From NCBI GenBank assembly GCA_000434775.1, contig FR895491.1:66750-87009 (forward strand): DNA of 20,260 bases, read 5' to 3'. The position numbers and the translations under genes are program-made. Below, piece by piece: positions 7,544 through 15,174 of this stretch. The notes beneath the pieces are model-generated. The model was not told where the DNA came from, searched no databases, and worked only from the letters and a program-made list of their open reading frames with translations. This stretch comes from Eggerthella sp. CAG:368. Its GTDB lineage: Bacteria; Actinomycetota; Coriobacteriia; Coriobacteriales; Eggerthellaceae. Position 1 is the first letter of the stretch. The number at the start of each line of letters is the position of its first letter.

Positions 7544-8497
7544 CTAAAGGTCGAGCTGCGCGATGATTTCTTTGAGTGCAATAGCGGAAGCCTCGAGCTT
7601 TTCTTGCTCTTCTTCATTGATGGGAACTTGCACCTTATATTCCAGCCCATTTTTGCCCACGATGGCAGGAGTGCTCAACACCACATCACTAATGCCGTAT
7701 TCGCCTTCTAAGTAACTAGAAATGGGGAGGATGGGTTTTTCGTCTCTGATGATTGCCTCGCAAATTCGTTTAACCGCGCAAGCGATGCCGTAATACGTGG
7801 CGTGCTTTTTCTCGATGATTTCATACGCGCTATTCTTAACGTGATCAGCCACTTCCTTCATCGATTCTTCGTGATCAAAATGTCCAAGAAGCTCACAGTA
7901 CTGATTAATAGGCACGCCTGACACATTCGCTAAACTCCAAAGAACAAATTCGGAATCACCGTGCTCACCCACAATGCGAGCATGAACATTGCGTGGGTCA
8001 ACATCAAGACGCTCGCCAATAACGCACTTAAGGCGAGCAGAATCAAGTACGGTGCCCGAGCCGATAACGCGGTTGGTGGGATATTCGGAAAGTTTGAGGG
8101 TGACGTAGGTAAGAATGTCTACGGGGTTTGAGATAACAAGAAGGATGCCGTTGAATGAGGTCTTGGTAATCTCGGGGATGATGGTTTTAAAGATTGCCGT
8201 GTTTTTCTGCACCAAATCAAGGCGCGTTTCTCCAGGCTTTTGGTTGACGCCTGCAGTAATAATAACAATGTTAGCATCGGCAAGATCTTCGTAGGTTCCT
8301 GCATAAATATTCATTGGTTTGTAATAAGGCATGCCATGGGCGATATCGAGCGCTTCTCCTTCTGCGCGCTGTTGATCGATATCGATAAGAACCATTTCTG
8401 AAAACAGTCCGCTTTGCATTAAGCAGAAGGCAGTTGTTGATCCAACAAAACCGCAGCCGATGATTGCAACTTTCCTGTCATTGGTAAGCGTTTCCAT
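7544..8497 (-). CDS. ldh: L-lactate dehydrogenase (NAD-dependent)
   Basis: A 317-residue cytoplasmic enzyme that interconverts pyruvate and L-lactate with NAD(H). The ATG at 8497 is chosen (AAAGGA about 8 bases upstream); a TTG two codons earlier is possible. The Rossmann motif GCGFVG is at 14-19, followed by the NAD-ribose acid in LIDID. The active-site loop NQKPGETRLDL holds Gln86, the residue that marks lactate rather than malate dehydrogenases, and Arg92. VISNPVDILTYV, GSGTVLDSARL (Asp152, Arg155) and GEHGDSE (His179) complete the catalytic set. It is a single gene, convergent with the LysR gene and divergent from amt. With the L-lactate permease at 16517 it may support lactate exchange, though the two are not in one operon. 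Confidence 0.95.
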   Translation of the reverse strand: METLTNDRKVAIIGCGFVGSTTAFCLMQSGLFSEMVLIDIDQQRAEGEALDIAHGMPYYKPMNIYAGTYEDLADANIVIITAGVNQKPGETRLDLVQKNTAIFKTIIPEITKTSFNGILLVISNPVDILTYVTLKLSEYPTNRVIGSGTVLDSARLKCVIGERLDVDPRNVHARIVGEHGDSEFVLWSLANVSGVPINQYCELLGHFDHEESMKEVADHVKNSAYEIIEKKHATYYGIACAVKRICEAIIRDEKPILPISSYLEGEYGISDVVLSTPAIVGKNGLEYKVQVPINEEEQEKLEASAIALKEIIAQLDL

Positions 8498-8877
8498 GGG
8501 CAAATTCCTTTCTTTTTGTCTCTCCTTGTCTTTAATAGTGTCACGTTTGTTGGGGGAGTGTCATGAAAAAATGCGAGGAAATGATTCAGATACTGAATGT
8601 TTCCCGTTTTGAAATACGTAGCTCAGGGCATCTTTTCGTAAACAAATTCATTAAAGAAAAAGATTTGATACGCGAAAAACACGTTCATTGTTCGTAAGTT
8701 GTTTCTTTGTGAACAGCACGTTTCAGAAGAACTAAAAAGGCATTTCCAATTGTTAACAGCTTGAAGAAAGGCATTCCTTTGAAACAAATGCTTCGTATTG
8801 TTTGGGGTGTTTTCATGCGAGTCATTGCAATTGAACTCGTTAGCAATGAAGAGAAATCGTAAGAGAAAGGAAACAGC
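8498..8877. promoter_or_regulatory. Divergent intergenic region between ldh and amt, with a dyad before amt
   Basis: No gene is seen in these 380 bases. A 7-base inverted repeat TCATTGC (8822-8828) / GCAATGA (8843-8849) with a 14-base spacer lies 28 bases before the amt start and could be an operator. A smaller hairpin AAAGG/CCTTT is at 8767-8780. The amt ribosome site AAAGGAAA lies just before 8878. I could not match the dyad to a known nitrogen regulator site. Confidence 0.35.
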
Positions 8878-10212
8878 ATGTATGATACCGGCACAACAGC
8901 CTTTATGGTGTTGTCGACGGCACTTGTTGTCATGATGACTCCTGCATTGGCTCTTTTTTATGGAGGCCTTTCCCGAAAAAAACATGTAGTTAATACGATG
9001 ATTATGTCAATCGTTGCGGCATGTATCGTTGGTGTTGTTTGGGTGCTTATTGGTGACAGTATTGCTTATGGCAATGCAACTGATGCATTTGATGAAAATG
9101 GGAACCTCGTTAATATGGGGGCACTTTTTGTCGGTGGGTTCGAACGAATCTTTTCAAACTGGAGCGTTGCAGAAACCCTTGATATGAATGCCATGGTTGC
9201 TGATGATCAGCTAACAGGTGGAGCAATATACGGTTCATATCCTTCGACGATTTCTATTGCGTTCCAGGCGTCGTTCGCTATGGTGACCACCGCGATTATT
9301 TCGGGCTCTTTAGCGGGGCGCATTAAGTTTAGTGCTTATGCGTTGATAGTTTGTTTGTGGCCTATTTTGGTTTATGCCCCTATGGCTCATATGGTTTGGG
9401 GCGGCGGTCTTATCGGTAATGAATATGCTATTGGTGCTATTGACTTTGCGGGCGGTACGGCGGTTCATATTTCTTCGGGCTTGTCGGGCTTGGTTTTATG
9501 TTTGATTTTAGGTAAGCGCATTGGCATGGGTCAGTTGAATTATCGTCCTCATAATGTTCCCTTCGTAATGCTAGGCGCGGGTTTACTCCTTGTAGGATGG
9601 TTTGGTTTCAACGGAGGTTCCGCCCTTATCGCAGATGCAAATGCAGGTCTTGCGGTGCTTAACACTTTAGTGGCGGCCTGTGCGGCAGGTGTTGCTTGGG
9701 CTATCATCGAGCACCTTGTAAATAAGAAGGTTACCCTGGTGGGTGCTTGCACGGGTATTGTTGCAGGTTTGGTCGTGATTACACCTGCGTGTGGTTTTGT
9801 GGCTCCTTGGGCTGCTGTCATTATGGGGCTGATTGTGTCTCCTGTTTGCTTTGTGGCAATTGCCTATCTTAAGTGCAAGCTTGGTTATGATGACGCGCTT
9901 GATGCATTTGGGTGTCACGGCGTTGGTGGTATCGTTGGCGCAATTTTAACAGGTATATTTGCTATCCCAGAGCTTTCTTTTACTGATTTTGGTGGTCTCA
10001 TTTATACAGGGGACCCAACGCTTTTAGGAGCGCAAGCTCTGGGTGTATTAGTGACGATTGTATATGTGGGTATCATGAGTGCGATTGTGGGCCTAATTGC
10101 CAAGGCGCTTTGTGGTGGCACCTTGCGTGTTGAAAAAGAGATTGAACAAACCGGCTTAGATACCACGCTTCACGGCGAATCTGGTTATCCTGCTTTTGGT
10201 GGCTTGGATTAG
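8878..10212 (+). CDS. amt: Ammonium transporter (Amt/Rh family)
   Basis: A 444-residue integral membrane protein with about 11 membrane segments, importing ammonium across the cell membrane. The ATG follows AAAGGAAA. The N-terminus has the expected TPALALFYGGLSRKKH (21-36). The family signature DFAGGTAVHISSG (189-201) supplies Asp189 and the pore His197. GCHGVGGIVGAILTGIFA near residue 345 supplies the second pore His347. The loop at about 65-125 is somewhat long and acidic. The usual partner gene glnK (a PII protein) is not found on either side, so gating by PII would have to involve a distant gene. A strong terminator follows at 10333. Confidence 0.97.
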   Translation: MYDTGTTAFMVLSTALVVMMTPALALFYGGLSRKKHVVNTMIMSIVAACIVGVVWVLIGDSIAYGNATDAFDENGNLVNMGALFVGGFERIFSNWSVAETLDMNAMVADDQLTGGAIYGSYPSTISIAFQASFAMVTTAIISGSLAGRIKFSAYALIVCLWPILVYAPMAHMVWGGGLIGNEYAIGAIDFAGGTAVHISSGLSGLVLCLILGKRIGMGQLNYRPHNVPFVMLGAGLLLVGWFGFNGGSALIADANAGLAVLNTLVAACAAGVAWAIIEHLVNKKVTLVGACTGIVAGLVVITPACGFVAPWAAVIMGLIVSPVCFVAIAYLKCKLGYDDALDAFGCHGVGGIVGAILTGIFAIPELSFTDFGGLIYTGDPTLLGAQALGVLVTIVYVGIMSAIVGLIAKALCGGTLRVEKEIEQTGLDTTLHGESGYPAFGGLD

Positions 10213-10332
10213 GAAGGCATGTATAGGAAAAGAGCTGTAGTTATTGTGAGGCCTCATGCCCTTGAGCCAATAAAGGAAGACTGTTTTCTTTGGGGATAAG
10301 CGGAATGACCATCTCGCAGGTTAATGGTTGCG

Positions 10333-10363
10333 GAAAGCTCGCCCTTGGCGGGCTTTCTTTTTT
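10333..10363 (+). terminator. Rho-independent terminator after amt
   Basis: An 11-bp stem GAAAGCTCGCC (10333-10343) / GGCGGGCTTTC (10347-10357) with one T-G pair and a CTT loop is followed by six T residues. This is a classic intrinsic terminator, about 120 bases after the amt stop. No small gene is seen between the two. Confidence 0.92.
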
Positions 10364-10410
10364 GCTGCTGGGAGGGCTAACTGATATAGTTCATCTTGTT
10401 GTATGTATAA

Positions 10411-10434
10411 ATTATTCTACAGTTGTGGAATAAT
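10411..10434. promoter_or_regulatory. Dyad in the promoter of the HdeD-like gene, candidate operator
   Basis: ATTATTCTAC (10411-10420), spacer AGTT, then GTGGAATAAT (10425-10434): 9 of 10 paired positions match. The core TACA-NN-TGTG is close to the TACANNTGTA site of BlaI/CopY-type repressors. A possible -10 element (TATAAAT) lies just upstream at about 10405-10411. The gene start is 42 bases downstream, so binding here would block transcription. Confidence 0.45.
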
Positions 10435-10475
10435 AAGATGTGACAAAATAAAGAGTAAATAAGGAGGCAGATAGC

Positions 10476-11000
10476 ATGTCTACAGTAAAAAAGCATGACT
10501 GGGGTCTTATTATTGCGGGTATCTTATTGGTGGTACTTGCTTTTGTTATAGGGTTTTACCCTGGTTTAACGCTCGTTATGATAACGGCCATTCTTGGTGC
10601 CGGTCTTTTGGTGTCAGGTATTTTTGATATTGTTGGTTACTTTAATCTCAATCGTGTAGGAAACCCTTCTGGTTGGATTGTGGCTTATGCGGTGCTCGAT
10701 ATTATTTTGGGTGCAATGTTTTTGTTCCACCCCGTAGTTCTTTCGGGTGTTGTGTCGTGGGTTGTTGGCATATTTGTCATCATTTTTGGCGTCTTTGAAA
10801 TAGCTGCGGCGTTCAAACTGAAATCGGTTGGTGTGTCTATGTGGGGTTGGATGCTTTTCTCGGGTATCGTTGACATTTTGTGTGGCTTCGTGTTCTTTGT
10901 GTGCCCTGAAATGCTTGCTATCTTCTTGGCGGTGTTTGTGATCATGCGTGGCGTGTCGCTTATTCTTTACGGATGGAATACACAGACGTTTCTTTTGTAG
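10476..11000 (+). CDS. HdeD family (DUF308) small membrane protein
   Basis: A 174-residue protein with about six hydrophobic segments arranged as three repeated pairs: WGLIIAGILLVVLAFVIGFYPG, then AYAVLDIILGAMFLFHPV, then MLFSGIVDILCGFVFFVCPE. Each pair ends in a Pro-containing turn after a phenylalanine/tyrosine-rich helix. This is the HdeD/DUF308 pattern. HdeD in Escherichia coli is linked to acid resistance at high cell density, but the molecular function is unknown and should not be transferred directly. A strong AAGGAGG ribosome site lies upstream. It stands alone between two terminators, with a dyad operator candidate in its promoter, suggesting stress-linked expression. Confidence 0.85.
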   Translation: MSTVKKHDWGLIIAGILLVVLAFVIGFYPGLTLVMITAILGAGLLVSGIFDIVGYFNLNRVGNPSGWIVAYAVLDIILGAMFLFHPVVLSGVVSWVVGIFVIIFGVFEIAAAFKLKSVGVSMWGWMLFSGIVDILCGFVFFVCPEMLAIFLAVFVIMRGVSLILYGWNTQTFLL

Positions 11001-11073
11001 CTCGCTTCTGATTTTGGCTTTATGATCTCATAAGTCTCCGTTTTGCTTTTGTAATACACAATACAGAAAAACG

Positions 11074-11109
11074 AAACCCCCTCTCTCAATTGAACGAGAG
11101 AGGGGGTTT
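11074..11109. terminator. Bidirectional terminator between HdeD-like and OCD-like genes
   Basis: A perfect 14-bp stem, AAACCCCCTCTCTC (11074-11087) with GAGAGAGGGGGTTT (11096-11109), and an 8-base loop. On the plus strand it ends in GTTT. On the minus strand it is followed by TTTCGTTTTTC. It can serve both convergent genes. Confidence 0.9.
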
Positions 11110-11130
11110 GTTTCTCCAAGGAGGAGAAGT

Positions 11131-11243
11131 GCTCCTCTTAAAAGGGAAGGGCAACATAAGAGGAGCAACCTCCATCTATTGGTGCCTCCGAGAAAGAGGC
11201 GGGGATACTCTTACGGAGGCTATGAGTTATTAAAGAGTATCCC
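11131..11243. other. Hairpin-rich segment downstream of the OCD-like gene
   Basis: It contains a perfect 10-bp pair GCTCCTCTTA (11131-11140) / TAAGAGGAGC (11157-11166) and a perfect 11-bp pair GGGATACTCTT (11202-11212) / AAGAGTATCCC (11233-11243). A 7-bp pair GCCTCCG (11184-11190) / CGGAGGC (11214-11220) interleaves with the 11-bp pair, so those two stems are either exclusive or form a pseudoknot. Neither strand leads into a gene, so this is probably the structured 3' end of the OCD-like transcript, or a small RNA. Confidence 0.45.
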
Positions 11244-11259
11244 GTGTCAATCGCCTCGT

Positions 11260-12408
11260 TTAGTAAAGGTAAGGCTTATCCCAAAGGTTGAGTTTAGTGC
11301 CAATGCCCTTTTCTATCGCGTGCTCATATACGGTTTTACCCCAGGCAACATCCTCAATAGGCATACCGCCGATAGAGTAAATGATAATTTGGTCATCGCT
11401 TTCACGACCGGGTATTTTGCCATTCAGGATAGCGCCCAAGTCTTCCATACGTTCAGGTTCAAGCTTGCCTTCATGAATCATGTCGGTGAATTTTGAGCCA
11501 ATCAAAAACCAGGTATCAAAGGTTGGGTAAGGATATTCTTCTGCCCATGATTCATATAAGCCTGTATTGTCAACAACGAGTTTAGTCTTTGGATCCATGA
11601 TGAGCTCTTCGGCGGTATTGAGCGCACCAGGAGCGCAAAGCAAGGCGCCGGGCTTGATCCATGAGGGGTCAACGTAGGGGTAGGATTCTTGGCCGCCTGT
11701 TGGGGTTGAGGTTGCAAAACTCATGATGTCGGAACCCTTCACACATTCTTCTATAGTGTCAACCACCTCAATAGTGGTGAACTGAGGGCATTTCTCTTTT
11801 ACGTATTCAATGCAGCGTTCGATGGATTCCTTGCCACGACCCTTAATTTTTAAGGTATCGAGCGTGGGACGAAGTTTTGCGAAACATTCAACAGTGATGG
11901 AGTTGATAACGCCTGGTCCAACAATACCTAAGACTTTTGCATCTTTGCGAGCAAGGTGTTTTACGCCAACGCCAGGAATGGAGGCGGTGCGGTAGGCTGA
12001 AATAAGGTTTGCAGACATATGAGCAACAGGAGCACCTGTGTCTTTGTCGTTTAAGGTAACCATCAAAATAGAACGAGGGAGACTTTTTTCACGATTTTCG
12101 ACATTAGAGCCGTACCACTTAACGCCTGCCATATCAAACTTGCCACCAAGATAAGCGGGCATACACATAAAGCGGCGGTCTGGTCCATCCTTTGGCATAT
12201 TGGGAAATTCAGCATACTTTGGATCATCAGGGAAGAATACCATGCAGCCATGGGAGTTACCGTTTTCGCCTCCCATGCGATAATCGCCCTTATTTAGAAG
12301 TTTGAGCACTTCTTCCATGGTGTCGGTACATTCAACTGTGTTGGTGACACCTGCTTCAATCATGTCTGGCTCACTTAAATAGAGAAAGTCGATTTTGGGG
12401 TATGTCAT
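11260..12408 (-). CDS. Ornithine cyclodeaminase / mu-crystallin family protein
   Basis: A 382-residue NAD(P)-binding protein. The ATG at 12408 is chosen because AAGGAG lies 6 bases before it; the 37-residue upstream extension has no family resemblance. Visible family features are GVKWYG with Lys97, SAYRTAS with Arg140 (substrate carboxylate binding), the Rossmann motif GIVGPGVINS (161-170), and the C-terminal IYSIGGMPIEDVAWGKTVYEHA. It is longer than classic ornithine cyclodeaminase (about 350 residues) and belongs to the long subgroup, for which I recall database names such as 'tyramine oxidase subunit B'; that name is not proof of function. Divergent placement next to a four-gene flavin/Fe-S oxidase operon recalls nopaline and octopine catabolism, where an opine oxidase acts with an ornithine cyclodeaminase. 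The actual substrate is unknown. Confidence 0.85.
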   Translation of the reverse strand: MTYPKIDFLYLSEPDMIEAGVTNTVECTDTMEEVLKLLNKGDYRMGGENGNSHGCMVFFPDDPKYAEFPNMPKDGPDRRFMCMPAYLGGKFDMAGVKWYGSNVENREKSLPRSILMVTLNDKDTGAPVAHMSANLISAYRTASIPGVGVKHLARKDAKVLGIVGPGVINSITVECFAKLRPTLDTLKIKGRGKESIERCIEYVKEKCPQFTTIEVVDTIEECVKGSDIMSFATSTPTGGQESYPYVDPSWIKPGALLCAPGALNTAEELIMDPKTKLVVDNTGLYESWAEEYPYPTFDTWFLIGSKFTDMIHEGKLEPERMEDLGAILNGKIPGRESDDQIIIYSIGGMPIEDVAWGKTVYEHAIEKGIGTKLNLWDKPYLY

Positions 12409-12920
12409 AGCGCGCTCCTTTTCCTTAGGTTCTGGCAAGCTTTTTGGCTTTCCTTTTTCTAGAGGTAGGCCGCGCGAAGGGGTCAGACAAAAGTTATAAC
12501 GCAAGGAAAGAAAAACCACACGCTAGCTTGTGCTGGCAATTTGTATGACGCTTCGCTCGGCTAATGTCTATGGTTTCTGCTAAGCATTACGAATTTGTTA
12601 AAGACAGATGAGTTAATGGAAGAGCAAACAAAGAGAAATAAACGGGTAATCCGTTTGAAATAAGAGGCCCCATTTTGCCTTAAGTTGTGTTCGAAAGGCT
12701 TTTCGACGCTGTTTTTTCGCTCTTTTCCTTAATTGATTTGAAATAAAAGCACCCCTTTTCTTTCAAGAATATTTCAGATTTGTGCGTTTCGTTTCGAGCG
12801 TCTTAACACTGAGTTTCAAACACGCAATGAAACAAATTGGCAATGCAGCGACTCTAAGTTATTCCCCATCACGGAGGCAGTCGTTTGATTTGGATGTATC
12901 AAACGGAAAGGGTGAGTACT
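12409..12920. promoter_or_regulatory. 512-bp divergent control region of the OCD-like gene and the oxidase operon
   Basis: No gene is seen. Sites noted: a dyad AAACGG/CCGTTT (12640-12656); two copies of TTTGAAATAA (12654-12663 and 12737-12746), which extend into a 23-base repeat matching at 19 positions (12654-12676 and 12737-12759); and a small hairpin TCGAAA/TTTCGA (12691-12706) followed by GTTTTTT. A perfect dyad at 12882-12905 is listed separately. The CGTTTGA half-site occurs at 12652 and twice in the latter dyad. Confidence 0.45.
12882..12905 (+). promoter_or_regulatory. Perfect dyad just upstream of the oxidase operon start
   Basis: CGTTTGAT (12882-12889) and ATCAAACG (12898-12905) are perfect inverted copies with an 8-base spacer. 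The second arm ends only 15 bases before the ATG at 12921, next to the GGGTGAG ribosome site. It could be a repressor operator, or an RNA hairpin that limits ribosome access. Confidence 0.5.
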
Positions 12921-13256
12921 ATGAGAATCCAGCATCATCCCATCATCGACGACTATAAAAAAGGTAAGGAAGTAACCTTTTTATTTGATGGGAAGAAAAT
13001 GAAAGGCTATGAAGGTGAATCCATAGCTGCAGCGCTTCGAGCGGCTGGGGTTATGACCCATCGTTACACCGCAAAGCAGCATCTTCCTCGGGGCATTTTT
13101 TGCGCAATTGGTCGTTGTACCGATTGTGTCATGATTGTTGATGGTCAGCACAATGTTCGTACCTGTATAACCCCTTTGCGAGAGGGCATTGTTGTGCAAA
13201 CGCAATACGGAGTAGAAACCAAAGAGGTATGGGAGGCTCAGCATGAAGCGCTATGA
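12921..13256 (+). CDS. (2Fe-2S)-binding subunit of an HcnA/SoxA-like oxidoreductase
   Basis: A 111-residue protein. The ATG at 12921 is chosen because GGGTGAG precedes it and the product then starts at the family N-terminus; the earlier start adds 12 unrelated residues. It has a ferredoxin-like fold with VTFLFDGKKMKGYEGESIAAALRAAG, then the cluster motif C61-x4-C66-x2-C69-x12-C82 (GIFCAIGRCTDC ... VRTC). That is the plant-type [2Fe-2S] pattern found in HcnA and the small subunits of opine oxidase and D-hydroxyproline dehydrogenase. It should pass electrons between the flavin subunits in the cytoplasm or at the membrane surface. It is the first gene of the operon and overlaps the next gene by 14 bases, which implies translational coupling. 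Confidence 0.9.
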   Translation: MRIQHHPIIDDYKKGKEVTFLFDGKKMKGYEGESIAAALRAAGVMTHRYTAKQHLPRGIFCAIGRCTDCVMIVDGQHNVRTCITPLREGIVVQTQYGVETKEVWEAQHEAL

Positions 13257-14826
13257 GATGATTGTTATTGGTGCTGGTCCGGCAGGTCTTTCATGTGCGA
13301 TCGAGGCCAAGAAGACCGGCATGGACGTTGCGGTGTTTGACGAAAACGCGCGTCCGGGTGGGCAGTTGTTCAAACAGATTCATAAGTTTTTTGGTTCGAA
13401 AGAGCATCATGCAAAAGAGCGCGGTTTTCGTATTGGCGAAGACCTTCTGAAAGAAGCCGAAGAAGCAGGTGTTCATGTGCATTTGAACTCAACTGTCATG
13501 GGCGTGTTCGAAGAAAAAGAAGTCCTTGTAAATATGGAAGGCGATCATGTTCATCACTATAAGGCCGACAATATTATGATTGCGACGGGTGCGGCTGAAA
13601 ACATGATTCCTTTTAAAGGATGGAACAAACCAGGCGTTATTGGTGCAGGTGCGGCGCAGGCTTTGATGAATTTACAAGGTGTTATGCCAGGTAAAAAGAT
13701 TCTTATGGTGGGCTCTGGAAACGTTGGTTTGGTTGTATCGTTTCAGCTTTTACAAGCAGGATGTGAAGTAAGCGCCATAGTTGATGCGGCTCCACGCATT
13801 GGTGGTTATGGCGTACATGCTTCAAAGCTCGCCCGTACGGGAGTTCCGTTTTATACTCGCCACACCGTTATTGAGGCATTAGGAAAAGATAAGGTTGAAG
13901 GCGCGGTGATTGCTGAAGTTGATGATCACTTTCAGCCTATCCCGGGAACTGAATTTACGTTAGATGTTGACACTGTCTGCATTGCGGTTGGCTTGTCGCC
14001 TATGAGTCAGCTGTGCCAAACGGCTGGTTGTGATATGGAGTTTAATCCTCGCAAAGGCGGAAATGTTCCCTTGACGAATGAGTTTGGCGAAACGAGCGTT
14101 AAGGGAGTGTATGCCTGCGGTGATGTGGCAGGTATTGAAGAGGCATCTTCGGCTATGCTTCTTGGTCGAATTTCAGGAGCTCATGCCGCGATGTTTGCTG
14201 GCTATATTGATCAGGAAGATTTCGATGTGCGTGTAAAAGCTTATCATGCTTCACTTGCTCAATTGCGCGATGGTATGTTTGCTCCTCAAAACAAGGGTAG
14301 AAATGATTGGACTGAAACCGATGAAGGCTACGCCATTTCTCGAAGCTTGCTTGAAAAAGGGTATGTGTCTGACGAGGAAATGAAGGCATTCCCTGCGGCG
14401 AATGCAAAAGTTACAGGGATTCATCCTGTTATTGAGTGTACGCAAAATATTCCCTGCGACCCCTGCCAAGATGCGTGCAAATTTGGATGCATTAAGGTGG
14501 GAAGCCATATCGTAAAGCTCCCGGTAGTTGATGCGGAAGTTTCGTGCACTGGCTGTGGTATGTGTGTGGCTCAATGCTCTGGCCAGGCAATTTTCTTAGT
14601 TGATGAAACATATGAGCCAGGTTTTGCTACTGTGGGCTTGCCCTATGAGTTTTATCCGTTGCCCGAAAAAGGACACATCGGCAAGGCGCTTGACAGAAGT
14701 GGTTCAGAGGTGTGTGCGGCAGAGGTTGTTTCGCTTAAGAATACCAAGAAGATGGATAAAACGGTTCTTCTTACCATGAAAGTTCCTGTTGAATATGCAA
14801 GCACCGCTCGTTTCTTTAAGGCGTAA
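13243..14826 (+). CDS. FAD/NAD-dependent oxidoreductase subunit (HcnB-like) fused to a ferredoxin-like 2[4Fe-4S] domain
   Basis: A 527-residue protein. GAGPAG (10-15) is the FAD dinucleotide site, followed by ENARPGGQLFKQ. VGSGNVG (156-162) is a second nucleotide-binding site, and GVYACGDVAGIEE (288-300) is the second FAD contact of the pyridine-nucleotide disulfide oxidoreductase family. Up to about residue 380 it matches HcnB, OoxA and the alpha subunit of D-hydroxyproline dehydrogenase. The C-terminal part differs: two cysteine clusters, C405-x2-C-x3-C-x3-C and C435-x2-C-x2-C-x3-C (CTGCGMCVAQC), suggest two [4Fe-4S] clusters. The BFD-type [2Fe-2S] domain that often ends this subunit is instead encoded by the next gene. 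Transfer of electrons toward ferredoxin or another low-potential carrier is my inference. It overlaps the [2Fe-2S] gene by 14 bases. Confidence 0.9.
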   Translation: MKRYEMIVIGAGPAGLSCAIEAKKTGMDVAVFDENARPGGQLFKQIHKFFGSKEHHAKERGFRIGEDLLKEAEEAGVHVHLNSTVMGVFEEKEVLVNMEGDHVHHYKADNIMIATGAAENMIPFKGWNKPGVIGAGAAQALMNLQGVMPGKKILMVGSGNVGLVVSFQLLQAGCEVSAIVDAAPRIGGYGVHASKLARTGVPFYTRHTVIEALGKDKVEGAVIAEVDDHFQPIPGTEFTLDVDTVCIAVGLSPMSQLCQTAGCDMEFNPRKGGNVPLTNEFGETSVKGVYACGDVAGIEEASSAMLLGRISGAHAAMFAGYIDQEDFDVRVKAYHASLAQLRDGMFAPQNKGRNDWTETDEGYAISRSLLEKGYVSDEEMKAFPAANAKVTGIHPVIECTQNIPCDPCQDACKFGCIKVGSHIVKLPVVDAEVSCTGCGMCVAQCSGQAIFLVDETYEPGFATVGLPYEFYPLPEKGHIGKALDRSGSEVCAAEVVSLKNTKKMDKTVLLTMKVPVEYASTARFFKA

Positions 14827-14839
14827 GGGGTAGATCGCT

Positions 14840-15172
14840 ATGACGAAAATAATCAGAACCGCTCCAACCGAGAGTTTTGTTGAGCAATCCGATGATGACA
14901 TGATTGTGTGTCGTTGTGAGGAAATTACGAAAGGCGAAATTCGTCGGGCGGTGTATAGAGGCCTTTGTACCACTAATGAAGTCAAGCGCATGTTGCGTTG
15001 TGGTATGGGTCTTTGTCAAGGTCAAACGTGTCAGCGCAATTTTCAGAATATCATTGCGCGGGAGTTAGGCTTAGGAGTTGGTGATATCGGGATGATAACA
15101 GGACGTTGCCCTGTGCGTCCGGTAGTTATTGGCACGTTTGCCAATGAAGTCATCGATGTGAAGGAGGACTAG
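14840..15172 (+). CDS. BFD-like [2Fe-2S]-binding protein
   Basis: A 110-residue protein starting 13 bases after the preceding stop. It carries the bacterioferritin-associated ferredoxin-like cluster motif: C24-R-C26, then CGMGLCQGQTC with Cys59 and Cys64 as likely ligands and Cys54 as an extra cysteine. VCRCEEITKGEIRRAVYRG and GRCPVRPV also match the C-terminal domain of HcnB/SoxA-type subunits. Here that domain is a separate protein, which fits the ferredoxin-like domain having taken its place in the upstream subunit. Its role is probably electron transfer within the same complex. The next gene starts two bases after its stop, so the two are tightly coupled. Confidence 0.9.
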   Translation: MTKIIRTAPTESFVEQSDDDMIVCRCEEITKGEIRRAVYRGLCTTNEVKRMLRCGMGLCQGQTCQRNFQNIIARELGLGVGDIGMITGRCPVRPVVIGTFANEVIDVKED

Positions 15173-15174
15173 GG

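Noticed and set aside
12409..12519. Extended N-terminus for the OCD-like protein
   Set aside because: The extra 37 residues show no family similarity, and the ribosome site AAGGAG points to the ATG at 12408.
12691..12720. Attenuator-like hairpin TCGAAA/TTTCGA followed by a T-run
   Set aside because: The 6-bp stem is short and the T-run starts several bases away; no leader peptide or riboswitch structure accompanies it.
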